Source of the DNA: Nocardia nova SH22a
GTDB taxonomy: Bacteria > Actinomycetota > Actinomycetes > Mycobacteriales > Mycobacteriaceae
Direction of reading: 5' to 3'
Assembly: GCF_000523235.1 (NCBI RefSeq)
Contig: NZ_CP006850.1
Location: forward strand, 7,254,001-7,318,000
DNA length: 64,000 nucleotides
Of this stretch, positions 25,715-34,313 are shown one piece after another (within the stretch, counting starts at the first letter, position 1; the number at the start of each line of letters is the position of its first letter). The position numbers and the translations under genes were made by a program. The notes below the pieces were generated by a model. That model saw only the letters and a program-made list of their open reading frames with translations. It was not told where the DNA came from and made no database searches.

Positions 25715-27346
25715 TCAACTCCTCTCGAGGGCGTCGAATTCGCCCTGCAGCAACTGGTTCCACATCACGCGCCGCCGCGGTTTACCGCTCGTGGTGCGCG
25801 CGATGAGTCCCCGGTCGCCGATGAACAACCGCAGCGAGGTCTCGGTGCCCAGCTGTGCCGACAGCACCTGCCGCAGCCGCACGGCCTCCACCGGCCGGTC
25901 CTCGATCAGTACCGCGACCCGCGCCGCCCCCAGCGCGTTACCGGCCAGCGCCACCACCCGATTCGCGGGTACGCCGAACGCCTCCACCACCGCGGCCTCG
26001 ATGTCCTCGGCGTAGATCGTGCGACCGCGGACCTTGACCGCGTCGCCGACCCGGCCGATCGGATACACCTCACCGTCCACCAGCAGCCCCGCATCGCCGG
26101 TGGCCAGCGCACCGTCGGCGGCGCGGGCCAGATCGCGGGTACCGTCCACCGTCCGGTACTCCTGGGCCACACTGGGACCGCCGACGATCAATTCGCCCGG
26201 CGCACCGGGATATTCGGGAGCGTCGGCCAACCGAACCGTGGTGGTCTCCAGCGGTCTGCCGCAGCCGACCAGCCAGCGCCTACCGTCCGTGAGCGGCGCC
26301 GACATCAGGTCGAAGGGCCCCTCCACCGCACCGGTCGCCGGAGTCACGGCGGCCACCCGCACGGACTCGTCCGGCCGCACACCCGACACCGCCAGGGTGC
26401 CCTCGGCCAATCCGTAGGCCGGACACGGTGTGCGCGAATCGAATCCGTAGGGCGCGAGCCGCTCCGTGAATGCGCGCAATACCGCCGGGTCGATACGTTC
26501 GGCTCCGACGATCATCACTCGCCACGGATCGAAATCCATTCCCGCCAATGTCTCGTCGGTGATCTTGCGCAGCAGATATCCGAGGGCGAAGTTCGGGGTC
26601 GCGGTGATCGTGGCGCCGTCGCGGCCGAAACACGCCAGCCAAGAGAGCGGATCACGCAGGAAATCGATCGGCGTCATGGCCTGAATGTCGAGATTCAGGA
26701 TGGTCGGGGTGATGATGCAACCGATCAGGCCCATATCGTGATACGGCGGGAGCCAGGTGGCGATCCGGTCGTCCGGCCGGAACTCCAGCCACCGATCGAT
26801 CGCGGCGCAATTGGCTTCCAGATTCGCCACCGACACCCGGACCGCTTTGGGGGATCCGCTACTGCCGGATGTGAATTGCAACAACCCGATTCGATCCGGC
26901 TCACAACCGGGAAGTTCGGCGAGATCCGGCGCCGCCGCCGAGGCGCCGACAAGCGTGATCCCACCCCGTGATTCGAGGACCGGACCGATGAGCGGAATCA
27001 GTTCATCGGCCACGATGATCGCCGCCGGATCGGCGGCGGCCAGCAGAGCCGACAGTTGCTGCCGATACGCCGACTCGTTCTGCAACGGTAACGGCGGCGC
27101 CAGTGGATTCGGTGTCGCACCGGCGGCCAGCACACCGAAGAAGTTCGCCATGAACACTTCCGGCGCGGATTCGACGATCGAGACCACCGCACCCGGCCGC
27201 ACCCCGGATTCGATACATGCGGCGGCCACCCGCCGCACCCGCGCCCTCAGTTCGGGATAACCGATGCGACGCCATTCACCGTTGTCGGCGATGGTCCAGC
27301 CGCGCTCGTCGCTGTCGTGCTCCAGCCAGTCCAGCAGGCCCGTCAT
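25715..27346 (-). CDS. Fatty acyl-AMP ligase (FAAL-like adenylating enzyme)
   Basis: The 543-residue ANL-superfamily enzyme carries the P-loop LLQFTSGSSGSPKAV, the WLPPYHDMGLIG segment typical of FadD32-type fatty acyl-AMP ligases, and a C-terminal subdomain ending in TTSGKPRRR with the acyl-transfer lysine. FAALs activate a carboxylic acid as an acyl-adenylate and load it on a carrier protein rather than on CoA. The ATG at 27346 overlaps the stop of the adjacent free ACP gene (ATGA), so the ACP is its natural partner. Together they likely supply the acyl starter. The identity of the acid is not readable from the sequence. Confidence 0.9.
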   Translation of the reverse strand: MTGLLDWLEHDSDERGWTIADNGEWRRIGYPELRARVRRVAAACIESGVRPGAVVSIVESAPEVFMANFFGVLAAGATPNPLAPPLPLQNESAYRQQLSALLAAADPAAIIVADELIPLIGPVLESRGGITLVGASAAAPDLAELPGCEPDRIGLLQFTSGSSGSPKAVRVSVANLEANCAAIDRWLEFRPDDRIATWLPPYHDMGLIGCIITPTILNLDIQAMTPIDFLRDPLSWLACFGRDGATITATPNFALGYLLRKITDETLAGMDFDPWRVMIVGAERIDPAVLRAFTERLAPYGFDSRTPCPAYGLAEGTLAVSGVRPDESVRVAAVTPATGAVEGPFDLMSAPLTDGRRWLVGCGRPLETTTVRLADAPEYPGAPGELIVGGPSVAQEYRTVDGTRDLARAADGALATGDAGLLVDGEVYPIGRVGDAVKVRGRTIYAEDIEAAVVEAFGVPANRVVALAGNALGAARVAVLIEDRPVEAVRLRQVLSAQLGTETSLRLFIGDRGLIARTTSGKPRRRVMWNQLLQGEFDALERS

Positions 27347-27600
27347 GGCTGATTCGCCCGCAGCGCGTCGCACACCATCTGCTCGACATCGCCCACGGTC
27401 ACCACATTCGTCGCCCCCGAATCGCCGCCCGCGTCGATACCGAAACGCACCTGCAGCCCCAGGGCTAGTTCGATCAGCGCCAGCGAGTCGTAGCCGAGTT
27501 GTTCGGCCAGCACATCATCGGCGGTGAGTTCCGCCGCGGGCTGCGGTGCGTGCCGACGGACCAGTTCGCGCACCTGGTCGCGCACTTCATTTTCATCCAC
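27343..27600 (-). CDS. Free-standing acyl carrier protein
   Basis: An 85-residue acidic carrier protein with the phosphopantetheine site LGYDSLALIEL (S39). Translation begins at GTG 27600 behind GGGAG; the nearby ATG is out of frame. It lies between the R2lox-type oxidase (26-bp gap) and the acyl-AMP ligase (4-bp overlap), so the acyl-ACP made by the ligase may be the oxidase substrate before transfer to the NRPS. Confidence 0.92.
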   Translation of the reverse strand: MDENEVRDQVRELVRRHAPQPAAELTADDVLAEQLGYDSLALIELALGLQVRFGIDAGGDSGATNVVTVGDVEQMVCDALRANQP

Positions 27601-27626
27601 GAAATGCTCCCGAATATCCGATCCGA

Positions 27627-28592
27627 CTACCGATCCAGAAATGTGATCGGATGTGCTTCCCCGTGTATTGATTCATATTCCGACGCGGCTGTCGAACAAC
27701 CTTTACGCCAGTTTTCCGCGAGATCGCCGATGATATCGCCGGAAATTCCTATGGATGTCATTCTCCGAATGAGCGAACCGGCCGCGAATTCCCATTGCTC
27801 GGAAAGTACTTCCGCCCGTTTGCGCAATACCGGAACCAGCCGCGGGAAAGGATCACGGGATTCCGGATCGACCAGCGTCCGTGCCGCCGCCGGAATATGA
27901 CGGCGAATTGATTCGACAATATGTTCGCGATATCCGCCGCGTACCCCGTTGCGCAGAGCCAGCACACCGAAGGAGATGTGCCGGGATTCGTCACGTGCGA
28001 CATTGGTGATACCGGTGCGCAGGACGTCGAATTCCGGCAGCGCGCGCACGGTTCCGAGCACGGTGTGCAGCCCGGTCATCGCGACCGCGCCCTCGACGAG
28101 CAGGTGGTACACGACCACGCCCTCGTACCAGGCGGGCAGGTCCCGCGGATCCACGCGCACCCGTTCCACCGCGTCCACCAGGGCCTTCTCGAACAGATCC
28201 CCCACTCGGTCCACCCCGCTGACCTGGGACAACTCCTCGTTGCCCAGGGTGTCGGAGAGGAAGGCGAGATAGCGCCGGAAGAAGACGGTGTGCCGGGCCT
28301 CGTCGGCCAGCTGGGTGGCGAGATACATCTTGTAGTCGATCTCGGGCGCGGCGTAGGCCAGCGGCGCCAGGGTCTCGGTGACGGTCGTCTCGCCGACCAG
28401 GAAGCGGGCCAGTGTGGCCAGCAGCGGCAGTCGGGCGAACGCCGGGAGCCGGGTCCACCCCGCGCCGTCCCGGTCGTATTCCAGGCTCTGCGCCTGCCAT
28501 TGCTGTAATTCCCAGCGCCGATAGAGATCGAGGGCGGTGACTCGTTCGGTGAGATCGATCTCGAGTTCGTCAACGACTGTCGAATTATTCAT
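27627..28592 (-). CDS. R2-like ligand-binding oxidase (R2lox) family protein
   Basis: A 321-residue ferritin-fold oxidase. Metal ligands fall at E68, E98/H101 (DEARH), E167 and E202/H205 (DESRH). This is nearly the spacing recalled for M. tuberculosis R2lox Rv0233 (E68, E101/H104, E167, E202/H205). V71 and Y162 are also present, the residues that form the ether crosslink in R2lox. R2lox proteins assemble a Mn/Fe cofactor and bind a long-chain fatty acid; their natural reactions are unsettled. It is the first gene of the operon, next to an ACP and acyl ligase, so oxidation of an acyl starter is a fair inference. AurF-type N-oxygenase is the less likely alternative. Confidence 0.85.
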   Translation of the reverse strand: MNNSTVVDELEIDLTERVTALDLYRRWELQQWQAQSLEYDRDGAGWTRLPAFARLPLLATLARFLVGETTVTETLAPLAYAAPEIDYKMYLATQLADEARHTVFFRRYLAFLSDTLGNEELSQVSGVDRVGDLFEKALVDAVERVRVDPRDLPAWYEGVVVYHLLVEGAVAMTGLHTVLGTVRALPEFDVLRTGITNVARDESRHISFGVLALRNGVRGGYREHIVESIRRHIPAAARTLVDPESRDPFPRLVPVLRKRAEVLSEQWEFAAGSLIRRMTSIGISGDIIGDLAENWRKGCSTAASEYESIHGEAHPITFLDR

Positions 28593-28609
28593 CGCGAATT
28601 CTCGATCTG

Positions 28610-28735
28610 TCAGGGCAACAGTTCGGTGAATATCGATAGCAGCGTGCTGTCATTCACATCGATCAACCCTTCCAACGCCCAGCTACCCCACGCACAGCGT
28701 CCCTCCTGCTGCGGCGCGTCAAGACCCGTGACCAC
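28610..28735 (-). CDS. Possible 41-residue leader or small protein before the operon
   Basis: In the leader of the operon an uninterrupted frame from GTG 28735 to TGA 28610 reads VVTGLDAPQQEGRCAWGSWA and then LEGLIDVNDSTLLSIFTELLP, ending 17 bp before the oxidase ATG. Inside it a perfect AGGAGGG (28701-28707 on the minus strand) serves a GTG at 28695, but that frame gives only 10 residues. That frame stops at a TTGA overlapping the longer frame, from which 18 residues could be made. Third-position GC is about 76%, lower than in the neighbours. It may be a small protein, a precursor peptide, a leader peptide that couples translation, or chance. Confidence 0.3.
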   Translation of the reverse strand: MVTGLDAPQQEGRCAWGSWALEGLIDVNDSTLLSIFTELLP

Positions 28736-28747
28736 GCATCCGTACCG

Positions 28748-28764
28748 GAAGGATTAAATCCTTC
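28748..28764. promoter_or_regulatory. 17-bp perfect palindrome upstream of biosynthetic operon
   Basis: GAAGGATTAAATCCTTC is a perfect inverted repeat around a single central A, about 155 bp upstream of the oxidase start and in an AT-rich patch unlike its surroundings. It is a candidate operator for the whole operon. The rest of 28593-29079 holds the short frames described separately and no other gene that I can support; no clear terminator for the upstream gene is visible. Confidence 0.45.
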
Positions 28765-29079
28765 GATCGTGTGGAGAGCGATTCTGCACGGTGCCCGAGC
28801 TTACTCCGGAAATAGCTCGCTAGCCACTCGTAACGGCCAGATCACAGGGACGAAAGGTTATCTATGAATTAGCCGCTCATTCAACCATCCCACTGGGTGG
28901 ACACGGATGTTTCACATTGTGGCTGCCAGCTCACCGCCCCCACCTCGCCACATCGATAGCCAGCGATTGGCTGCGGCCTGGGCGGTTGAGTCAGAAACAC
29001 GGCAAGTCGGACGCGACACGCCGCAGCGGCCGCCACTCCACAGCCTCGGGCTACGAAGTTGCGACCGCTGCGCAATCCC

Positions 29080-30291
29080 CTATTCGCCTGCGGCGCGGCG
29101 GATTTCACCACCCGCGGCCCGGTGCCGGGTGGCACGTGCCGCGGCCGCGTCGAAGTGCTCCAGATGATCGAACAGCGGGTCCTCGTCGTCGACGTCGAGG
29201 ACCACCGCGCGCCGGCGCAGCGCCCGCGCGGCATCGCGATCCATCCCCGGCCGCTGCTCGGCCCGCACCTCCGTGCGGGCGGCCCGCGGCTCGTCGACCT
29301 CGTCCGCGCGCTGCCGGGTACCGGAGAGCCGGGCCGCCCGCCGCCGCCGGATGTCCTCCTCGAACCGCACCTGACGCCGCAGATAGGCCAGATACGCGCC
29401 GAGCGCCACCATCGACAGGGCACAGGCCCACCACAGGATCGCGTTGACCGCGAGGGCGAAGACGCCGAAAAGCAGTGCGCTCGCGATCAATCCGAGTGCG
29501 GTCCGCTGCCGGAAGCGGTACCGGGCCACCCGGGCGATCGCGTCGGCCTCCGGATCGAAACCACCGCGACCACGGCGGGAGGGCACGAAATCGCGGGCGG
29601 ATTCGTCATCGGCGATGTCGGCGCCGTCGAATTCGTCGAACTCGTGATCGCTCAGGCGCGCCGGGACCGCCGCGGCGGGTGCGGGGGGAATCCGCGCCAT
29701 CGTCGGCCTCGACCGGTCGGCGGAACCACCACTTTCGCCCGCCCCGTCGCCGTCGAGATCGGCACCGGAATCATGTTCGGCGGCTTCGGATCCGGCGACG
29801 TCGGGATCGGCCGGGTCCGAGTCTGCGGTATCGGTGTCGTTGACGCCCGCCGGACGATCGTCGAAGTCGGCCTCGCCAGGTTTGTCGTCGGTGCGATCGG
29901 CCGCCGCGTCGTTGTCGTCGTCCACCGTGGAATCGGACGGCGGCATCGCGCGCTCGCCGGTGCGGCGCGAGACCGCGGAATCGGTGTCCCCGGGTGCGTT
30001 CGGTTCGTCCTCGGTGACGGGCTCATCGGCCGTGTTCGTCATCCGGTCCTCCGCATCATCGCCGTGAGAAAGCCTTTTCTGCCGAGGGGCAGGCACCCAG
30101 TCCGGATCGGTCTCATGTCCGGTGGCCGGCCCTTTCTTCGCGCGTCGTCTCGTTCCGCCACGGTGAAGTACCCGGGTCGCCAGGGCGGCATCGGTCGTGC
30201 GGCGGATGCGCGGATGCCGATCGGCGAGCATCGGGAACAGCACGAAGACCCAGAGCACGACCAACGCGATCCACAAGATCGAATTCGGCAT
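29080..30291 (-). CDS. glpR: Divisome membrane receptor GlpR/SepX
   Basis: The N-terminus MPNSILWIALVVLWVFVLFP followed by MLADRHPRIRR is characteristic of the actinobacterial SepX/GlpR family (Rv0996-like): one N-terminal membrane helix, a long acidic disordered middle (~70-230), two close membrane helices (TALGLIASALLFGVFALAVN then ILWWACALSMVALGAYLAYL) and a basic tail. In Corynebacteriales GlpR is the membrane partner of the gephyrin-like protein Glp and links it to SepF/FtsZ in division and polar growth. ATG 30291 has GGAGGTGAG upstream. glp lies two genes away with rimJ between them, the same order as in M. tuberculosis. Confidence 0.88.
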   Translation of the reverse strand: MPNSILWIALVVLWVFVLFPMLADRHPRIRRTTDAALATRVLHRGGTRRRAKKGPATGHETDPDWVPAPRQKRLSHGDDAEDRMTNTADEPVTEDEPNAPGDTDSAVSRRTGERAMPPSDSTVDDDNDAAADRTDDKPGEADFDDRPAGVNDTDTADSDPADPDVAGSEAAEHDSGADLDGDGAGESGGSADRSRPTMARIPPAPAAAVPARLSDHEFDEFDGADIADDESARDFVPSRRGRGGFDPEADAIARVARYRFRQRTALGLIASALLFGVFALAVNAILWWACALSMVALGAYLAYLRRQVRFEEDIRRRRAARLSGTRQRADEVDEPRAARTEVRAEQRPGMDRDAARALRRRAVVLDVDDEDPLFDHLEHFDAAAARATRHRAAGGEIRRAAGE

Positions 30292-30518
30292 CGCGCTCTC
30301 ACCTCCGTCCCCGCCTGACCGCTGTCGCTTCGACAGTTCCCGGCTTGCTCGCCATTCGTTTCGTCCCGGCACCGGACGCACCACCGACGTCCGTAGGTTA
30401 ATCCGGCGTCACAGGAATATCCCGAAGGCGCGCCGTCCACACCTGTCCCACCCGTCACAACCCGGTCATCCCCCTGCGCTGCCTGGCGATCACCGAAACC
30501 GGTGTGCCACAAGCTCGA

Positions 30519-31175
30519 TCACGGCGGGATGGCGCGGCCGGACCGGATGAGCCGGTCGACCACGGTGCCGGAGACCTCCTCCACCGTCATCCCCACCAGT
30601 AGATGATCCCGCCACGCGCCGTCCACGTCCAGATAGCGCCGCAGCACACCCTCTTCGCGGAAGCCCACATTGCGCAGCACCGCCTGACTCGCCAGATTCT
30701 CCGGGCGCACCGTCGCCTCGACACGATGCAGTCCCACCGGGCCGAAACAATGATCCAGCCCCAGCGCCAGTGCGGCGGTGGCGACACCCTGGCCGCCGAC
30801 GTCCTTGGCCACCCAGTAGCCGATCCACGCCGAGCGCAGCGCACCGCGCACGATATTGCCGATGGTGAGCTGCCCGCTGAAGGTGCCGTCCACCTCGATC
30901 ACCAGCGGCACCATCGCACCGCGGCGCGCCTCGCTCTTCAGGCTCGACCACAGCGACGGCCAGTTCGAGGCGTGATTGCGCGCCTCCCAGGTGCCACGGC
31001 CGGTCGGCTCCCACGGCTCCAGATGTGCGCGGTCACGCAGCCGGATCCGCGACCACGCCGCCGCGTCGCGCAATCGGACGGGACGCAGGGTCACCCGGCC
31101 GCCCGGAACACGCACCGGGCCGAGATGTGCGGGCCAGCCCGGATGGGCGGCGGCCCGGAACACGTTCATATCCAC
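30519..31175 (-). CDS. rimJ: GNAT N-acetyltransferase, RimJ-like
   Basis: A 218-residue GNAT of the RimJ/RimL type: VTLRPVRLRDAAAWSRIR near the start, then GYWVAKDVGGQGVATAALAL with the acetyl-CoA loop and the C-terminal LHRVEATVRPENLASQAVLRN and GFREEGVLRRYL segments. These enzymes acetylate protein N-termini or small amines; the target here is unknown. GTG 31175 and ATG 31169 are both possible starts, 3 to 9 bases after the glp stop. The genomic position between glp and glpR matches Rv0995. Confidence 0.88.
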   Translation of the reverse strand: MDMNVFRAAAHPGWPAHLGPVRVPGGRVTLRPVRLRDAAAWSRIRLRDRAHLEPWEPTGRGTWEARNHASNWPSLWSSLKSEARRGAMVPLVIEVDGTFSGQLTIGNIVRGALRSAWIGYWVAKDVGGQGVATAALALGLDHCFGPVGLHRVEATVRPENLASQAVLRNVGFREEGVLRRYLDVDGAWRDHLLVGMTVEEVSGTVVDRLIRSGRAIPP

Positions 31176-31178
31176 ATT

Positions 31179-32438
31179 TCACCCGCGCTGCGCGAGAAAT
31201 GCGACCTGGACCTCGTCACCGGTGCGGACCTCGGTGACGTCCGGGTCGATGACGATCAGGCTGTTGGCCTCGGCCAGCGTCGACAGCAGATGTGAAGAAC
31301 CCGAACCGTTGACGCCGAGCGGCTGCACCAGATAGTCACCGGTCTGTTCATCGCGCATCAACTGGGCGCGCAGGTAGCCGCGGCGGCCGTCCATCGAGGT
31401 GATCGGCATGATCGTGCGGGCCCGCACCACGCGGCGCATCGGATGGCGGCGGCCCAGCGCGATCCGGATCAGCGGCCGCACCATGATCTCGAAAACCACC
31501 AGCGCGCCAACGGGATTGGACGGTAACAGGAAGGTCGGCACCTCGTCGCGGCCCAGTCGGCCGAAGCCCTGCACAGATCCCGGATGCATCGCCACCCGGT
31601 CGATGGACAGTTCGCCCAGACCCTCCAGCGCCTCGCGGATCTGATCCGAGGCCCAGCCGCCGACCGCACCCGCGATCACCACGACCTCGGACCGAACGAG
31701 CTGCCCCTCCACCACATCGCGCAGCCGATTCGGATCGGCGCTGACGATGCCGACCCGGTTCACATCCGCACCGGCGTCGCGGGCCGCGGCGGCCAGCGCA
31801 TAGGAATTGACGTCGTAGACCTGTCCCGGACCGGGAGTGCGATCGATGTCGACCAGTTCACCGCCGATCGAGATCACCGACAGCCGGGGCCGCGGATGCA
31901 CCAGGACCTTGTCCCGTCCGACCGCGGCCAGCAGGCCGACCTGGGCCGCGCCGATGATGGTCCCGGCCCGCACCGCGACGTCGCCGGGCTGCACATCGTC
32001 ACCGATGCGCCGCACATAATCACCCGAGCGGACCGGCTCGTAGATCTTGATCCGCGCCCGGCCGCCGTCGGTGAAGTCCAGGGGCAGAACCGCATCGGCC
32101 AGGGTCGGCAGCGGCGCGCCGGTATCGATGCGCACCGACTGCCGGGGCTGCAGGCGGATCGGCTGCCGGGATCCGGCGGCGACCTCGCCCACGACGGGCA
32201 GGGTCAGATCGACGAGATCGCCCTCCTCGGTGCGCACTTCGGCGCCTGCGCCCTGCACGTCGACGCTGCGCACGGCGTATCCGTCGATCGCGGCCTGATC
32301 GAATCCGGGCAGCGGGCGTTCGGTGACGACATCCTCGGCACACAGCAGACCCTGAGCCTCGGAGATCGCGACCCGGACGGGCCGCGGGGCCACGGCCGCC
32401 GCGGTCACCTTGATCTGCTGGTCCTCAACCGAGCGCAT
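31179..32438 (-). CDS. glp: Gephyrin-like protein Glp / MoeA-type molybdotransferase
   Basis: A 419-residue MoeA-fold protein with N-terminal PGFDQAAIDGYAVR, central PRLSVISIGGELVD and VVVIAGAVGGWASDQ, and the MHPGSVQGFGRLG and LPSNPVGALVVFEI segments. MoeA proteins insert molybdate into molybdopterin. In Corynebacteriales this paralogue, Glp, is recruited to the septum through SepF and GlpR. The usual MoeA GGVS(V/M)G motif reads GAVGG and the canonical PG(K/N) reads PGS, so the enzymatic function may be weakened or lost. The adjacent glpR supports the cell-division role. ATG 32438 follows GGGAAGGG. Confidence 0.88.
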   Translation of the reverse strand: MRSVEDQQIKVTAAAVAPRPVRVAISEAQGLLCAEDVVTERPLPGFDQAAIDGYAVRSVDVQGAGAEVRTEEGDLVDLTLPVVGEVAAGSRQPIRLQPRQSVRIDTGAPLPTLADAVLPLDFTDGGRARIKIYEPVRSGDYVRRIGDDVQPGDVAVRAGTIIGAAQVGLLAAVGRDKVLVHPRPRLSVISIGGELVDIDRTPGPGQVYDVNSYALAAAARDAGADVNRVGIVSADPNRLRDVVEGQLVRSEVVVIAGAVGGWASDQIREALEGLGELSIDRVAMHPGSVQGFGRLGRDEVPTFLLPSNPVGALVVFEIMVRPLIRIALGRRHPMRRVVRARTIMPITSMDGRRGYLRAQLMRDEQTGDYLVQPLGVNGSGSSHLLSTLAEANSLIVIDPDVTEVRTGDEVQVAFLAQRG

Positions 32439-32473
32439 GCCGCCCTTCCCCTTTACTCCGAGTGATCACCTCG

Positions 32474-33439
32474 TCATTGCGGCGAGGTGAGCTGCGGGTT
32501 CCAATCCGGAGCGAGCCGACGCTGCAACCACTCGCGCAGGGCGGGGCCGTATTCGTCGCGCTCCAAAGCGAAATCGACCGCTGCTCGAAGATAACCGCCA
32601 GGGTTGCCCAGGTCGTGGCGCGACCCACGGTGGACCACCACATGAACCGGATGACCTTCCGCGATCAGCAGCGAGATGGCGTCGGTGAGCTGCAATTCAC
32701 CGCCCGCACCCGGTTCGATCCGGCGCAGCGCGTCGAAGATGGCGCGATCGAGCAGATAGCGGCCCGCGGCGGCGAACGTCGAGGGCGCGTCGGCGAGTTT
32801 GGGCTTCTCGACCATGCCGACCACCCGCAGCACATCGGGATTGGTGGCGTCGGGCACCGGGACGACATCGAAGACGCCGTAGGCGCTGACCTCCTGCTTG
32901 GGCACGTCGATCGCGCACAGCACCGACCCGCCGCGCTTGCGGCGCACCCGCGTCATCACGTCCAGCACACCGCACGGGAGCACCAGATCGTCGGGCAGCA
33001 GCACCGCGATGGCGTCCTCGTCGTCGTCGAGCACCTGCTCGGCCTGGCTCACGGCGTGGCCGAGTCCGAGCGGTTCCTCCTGGACCACCGAGGACACATC
33101 GAGCAGGCCGGGCGCCTTGCGCACCTTCTCCAGCAGATGGAATTTGCCGCGTTCGGCCAGGGTGCTCTCCAGGACGAGGTCCTCGACGAAATGCGCGACC
33201 ACACCGTCCTTGCCCGGTGAGGTCACGATCACCAGGCGTTGCGCCCCCGATTCGGCGGCCTCGGCGGCCACCAATTCGATCCCGGGTGTGTCGACGACCG
33301 GCAGCAGCTCCTTCGGCACGGTCTTGGTCGCGGGCAGGAACCGGGTCCCGAGTCCGGCCGCGGGGACCACCGCGGTGCGGAAACAGGACGTCGCGGGGGG
33401 CACGGCCTGCGTCGCGTCCGATCCGGCGTCAGCTGTCAT
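32474..33439 (-). CDS. galU: UTP-glucose-1-phosphate uridylyltransferase
   Basis: A 321-residue nucleotidyltransferase with the signature AAGLGTRFLPATKTVPKELL, the substrate loop EEPLGLGHAV, LLPDDLVLP and VEKPKLADAPS, all standard for bacterial GalU. It makes UDP-glucose from UTP and glucose-1-phosphate for glycolipids and wall polysaccharides. ATG 33439 is chosen because the family signature starts soon after it; upstream in-frame residues look like translated leader. It is divergent from the cyclo-ligase gene and followed by glp after 35 bp. Confidence 0.95.
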   Translation of the reverse strand: MTADAGSDATQAVPPATSCFRTAVVPAAGLGTRFLPATKTVPKELLPVVDTPGIELVAAEAAESGAQRLVIVTSPGKDGVVAHFVEDLVLESTLAERGKFHLLEKVRKAPGLLDVSSVVQEEPLGLGHAVSQAEQVLDDDEDAIAVLLPDDLVLPCGVLDVMTRVRRKRGGSVLCAIDVPKQEVSAYGVFDVVPVPDATNPDVLRVVGMVEKPKLADAPSTFAAAGRYLLDRAIFDALRRIEPGAGGELQLTDAISLLIAEGHPVHVVVHRGSRHDLGNPGGYLRAAVDFALERDEYGPALREWLQRRLAPDWNPQLTSPQ

Positions 33440-33665
33440 AAATGCACACCCTATCCATCGATCTCGTCGTCGGACCGGTTCGCCACCGGCCCGGCATCTG
33501 GGAAGCCTAGGCGGCCGCGGCGGCGCCGTCGCACCGAAGCGGTTCGGCGGCAACCACGTCACCAGCGGCTACGCGCCGCCGCTCGGGCTCAGCGATTACC
33601 CCTCCGAGCGGCCCGGAAACACCGCCGCGAGCAAGCTCACCGTTCACACACCTAGGCTGAATGCC

Positions 33666-34313
33666 GTGGGCAGCGCCGGTCAGCGGGACAAACAGCAGTG
33701 GCGGACGGAACTGCTGGCGCGCCGCCAGGCCCGCACACCGCGGGTGCGGACCGCCGAGGCCGCCGCCCTGGCCGATTCGGTCACCGCGGTGTTCGACGCC
33801 TTTCCCGAGGTGGCCGGGGAATGGGTCGCCGCCTATGTCCCCGCGGGCGACGAACCCGGCTCGCTCGCCTTCCCGGACGCGCTGCGAGCGGCCGGTGCGC
33901 GGGTCCTGGTGCCTGTGACCGGCCCACCCGGTCCATTGGACTGGGCCGAGTACACGGGCGAGTCGTCACTGCGGAAAGCGCGGTACGGACTGCTGGAACC
34001 GGACGGCCCGCGACTGGGCCCGGCCGCGATCGGATGGCCCCGGGTCGTACTGGTTCCGGCGCTCGCGGTCGACCGGCGCGGAGTGCGGCTGGGCCGGGGC
34101 GCCGGATACTACGACCGCAGCCTGCCCGCGGCCCGGCCCGATGCCCGGCTGGTGGCGGTGGTCCGGGACGAGGAAGTGGTGGATGCGCTGCCCGAACAGC
34201 CGCACGACCGGCGCATGGGCTGGGCACTGCGACCCACCGGCGGACTGTGCGCGCTGGGCGGTGAACGACCGGCGGCCGAGGCCGGAGAAGATCGGGAATC
34301 AGCACTGGATTAG
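33666..34313 (+). CDS. 5-formyltetrahydrofolate cyclo-ligase
   Basis: A 215-residue protein containing LDWAEYTGESSLRKARYGLL and the ATP-binding signature GRGAGYYDRSLP, characteristic of 5-formyl-THF cyclo-ligase (methenyl-THF synthetase). It converts folinic acid to 5,10-methenyl-THF using ATP. GTG 33666 is the first good start; the ATG at 33661 is out of frame. The gene ends in the CIRCE-like site that precedes ruc, the order seen at Rv0992c-Rv0991c in M. tuberculosis. Confidence 0.92.
   Translation: MGSAGQRDKQQWRTELLARRQARTPRVRTAEAAALADSVTAVFDAFPEVAGEWVAAYVPAGDEPGSLAFPDALRAAGARVLVPVTGPPGPLDWAEYTGESSLRKARYGLLEPDGPRLGPAAIGWPRVVLVPALAVDRRGVRLGRGAGYYDRSLPAARPDARLVAVVRDEEVVDALPEQPHDRRMGWALRPTGGLCALGGERPAAEAGEDRESALD

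Noticed and set aside
28663..28695. A 10-residue frame with a perfect AGGAGGG site, as a separate gene
   Set aside because: It is too short to call a gene on its own; it is reported only as part of the possible leader before the oxidase.
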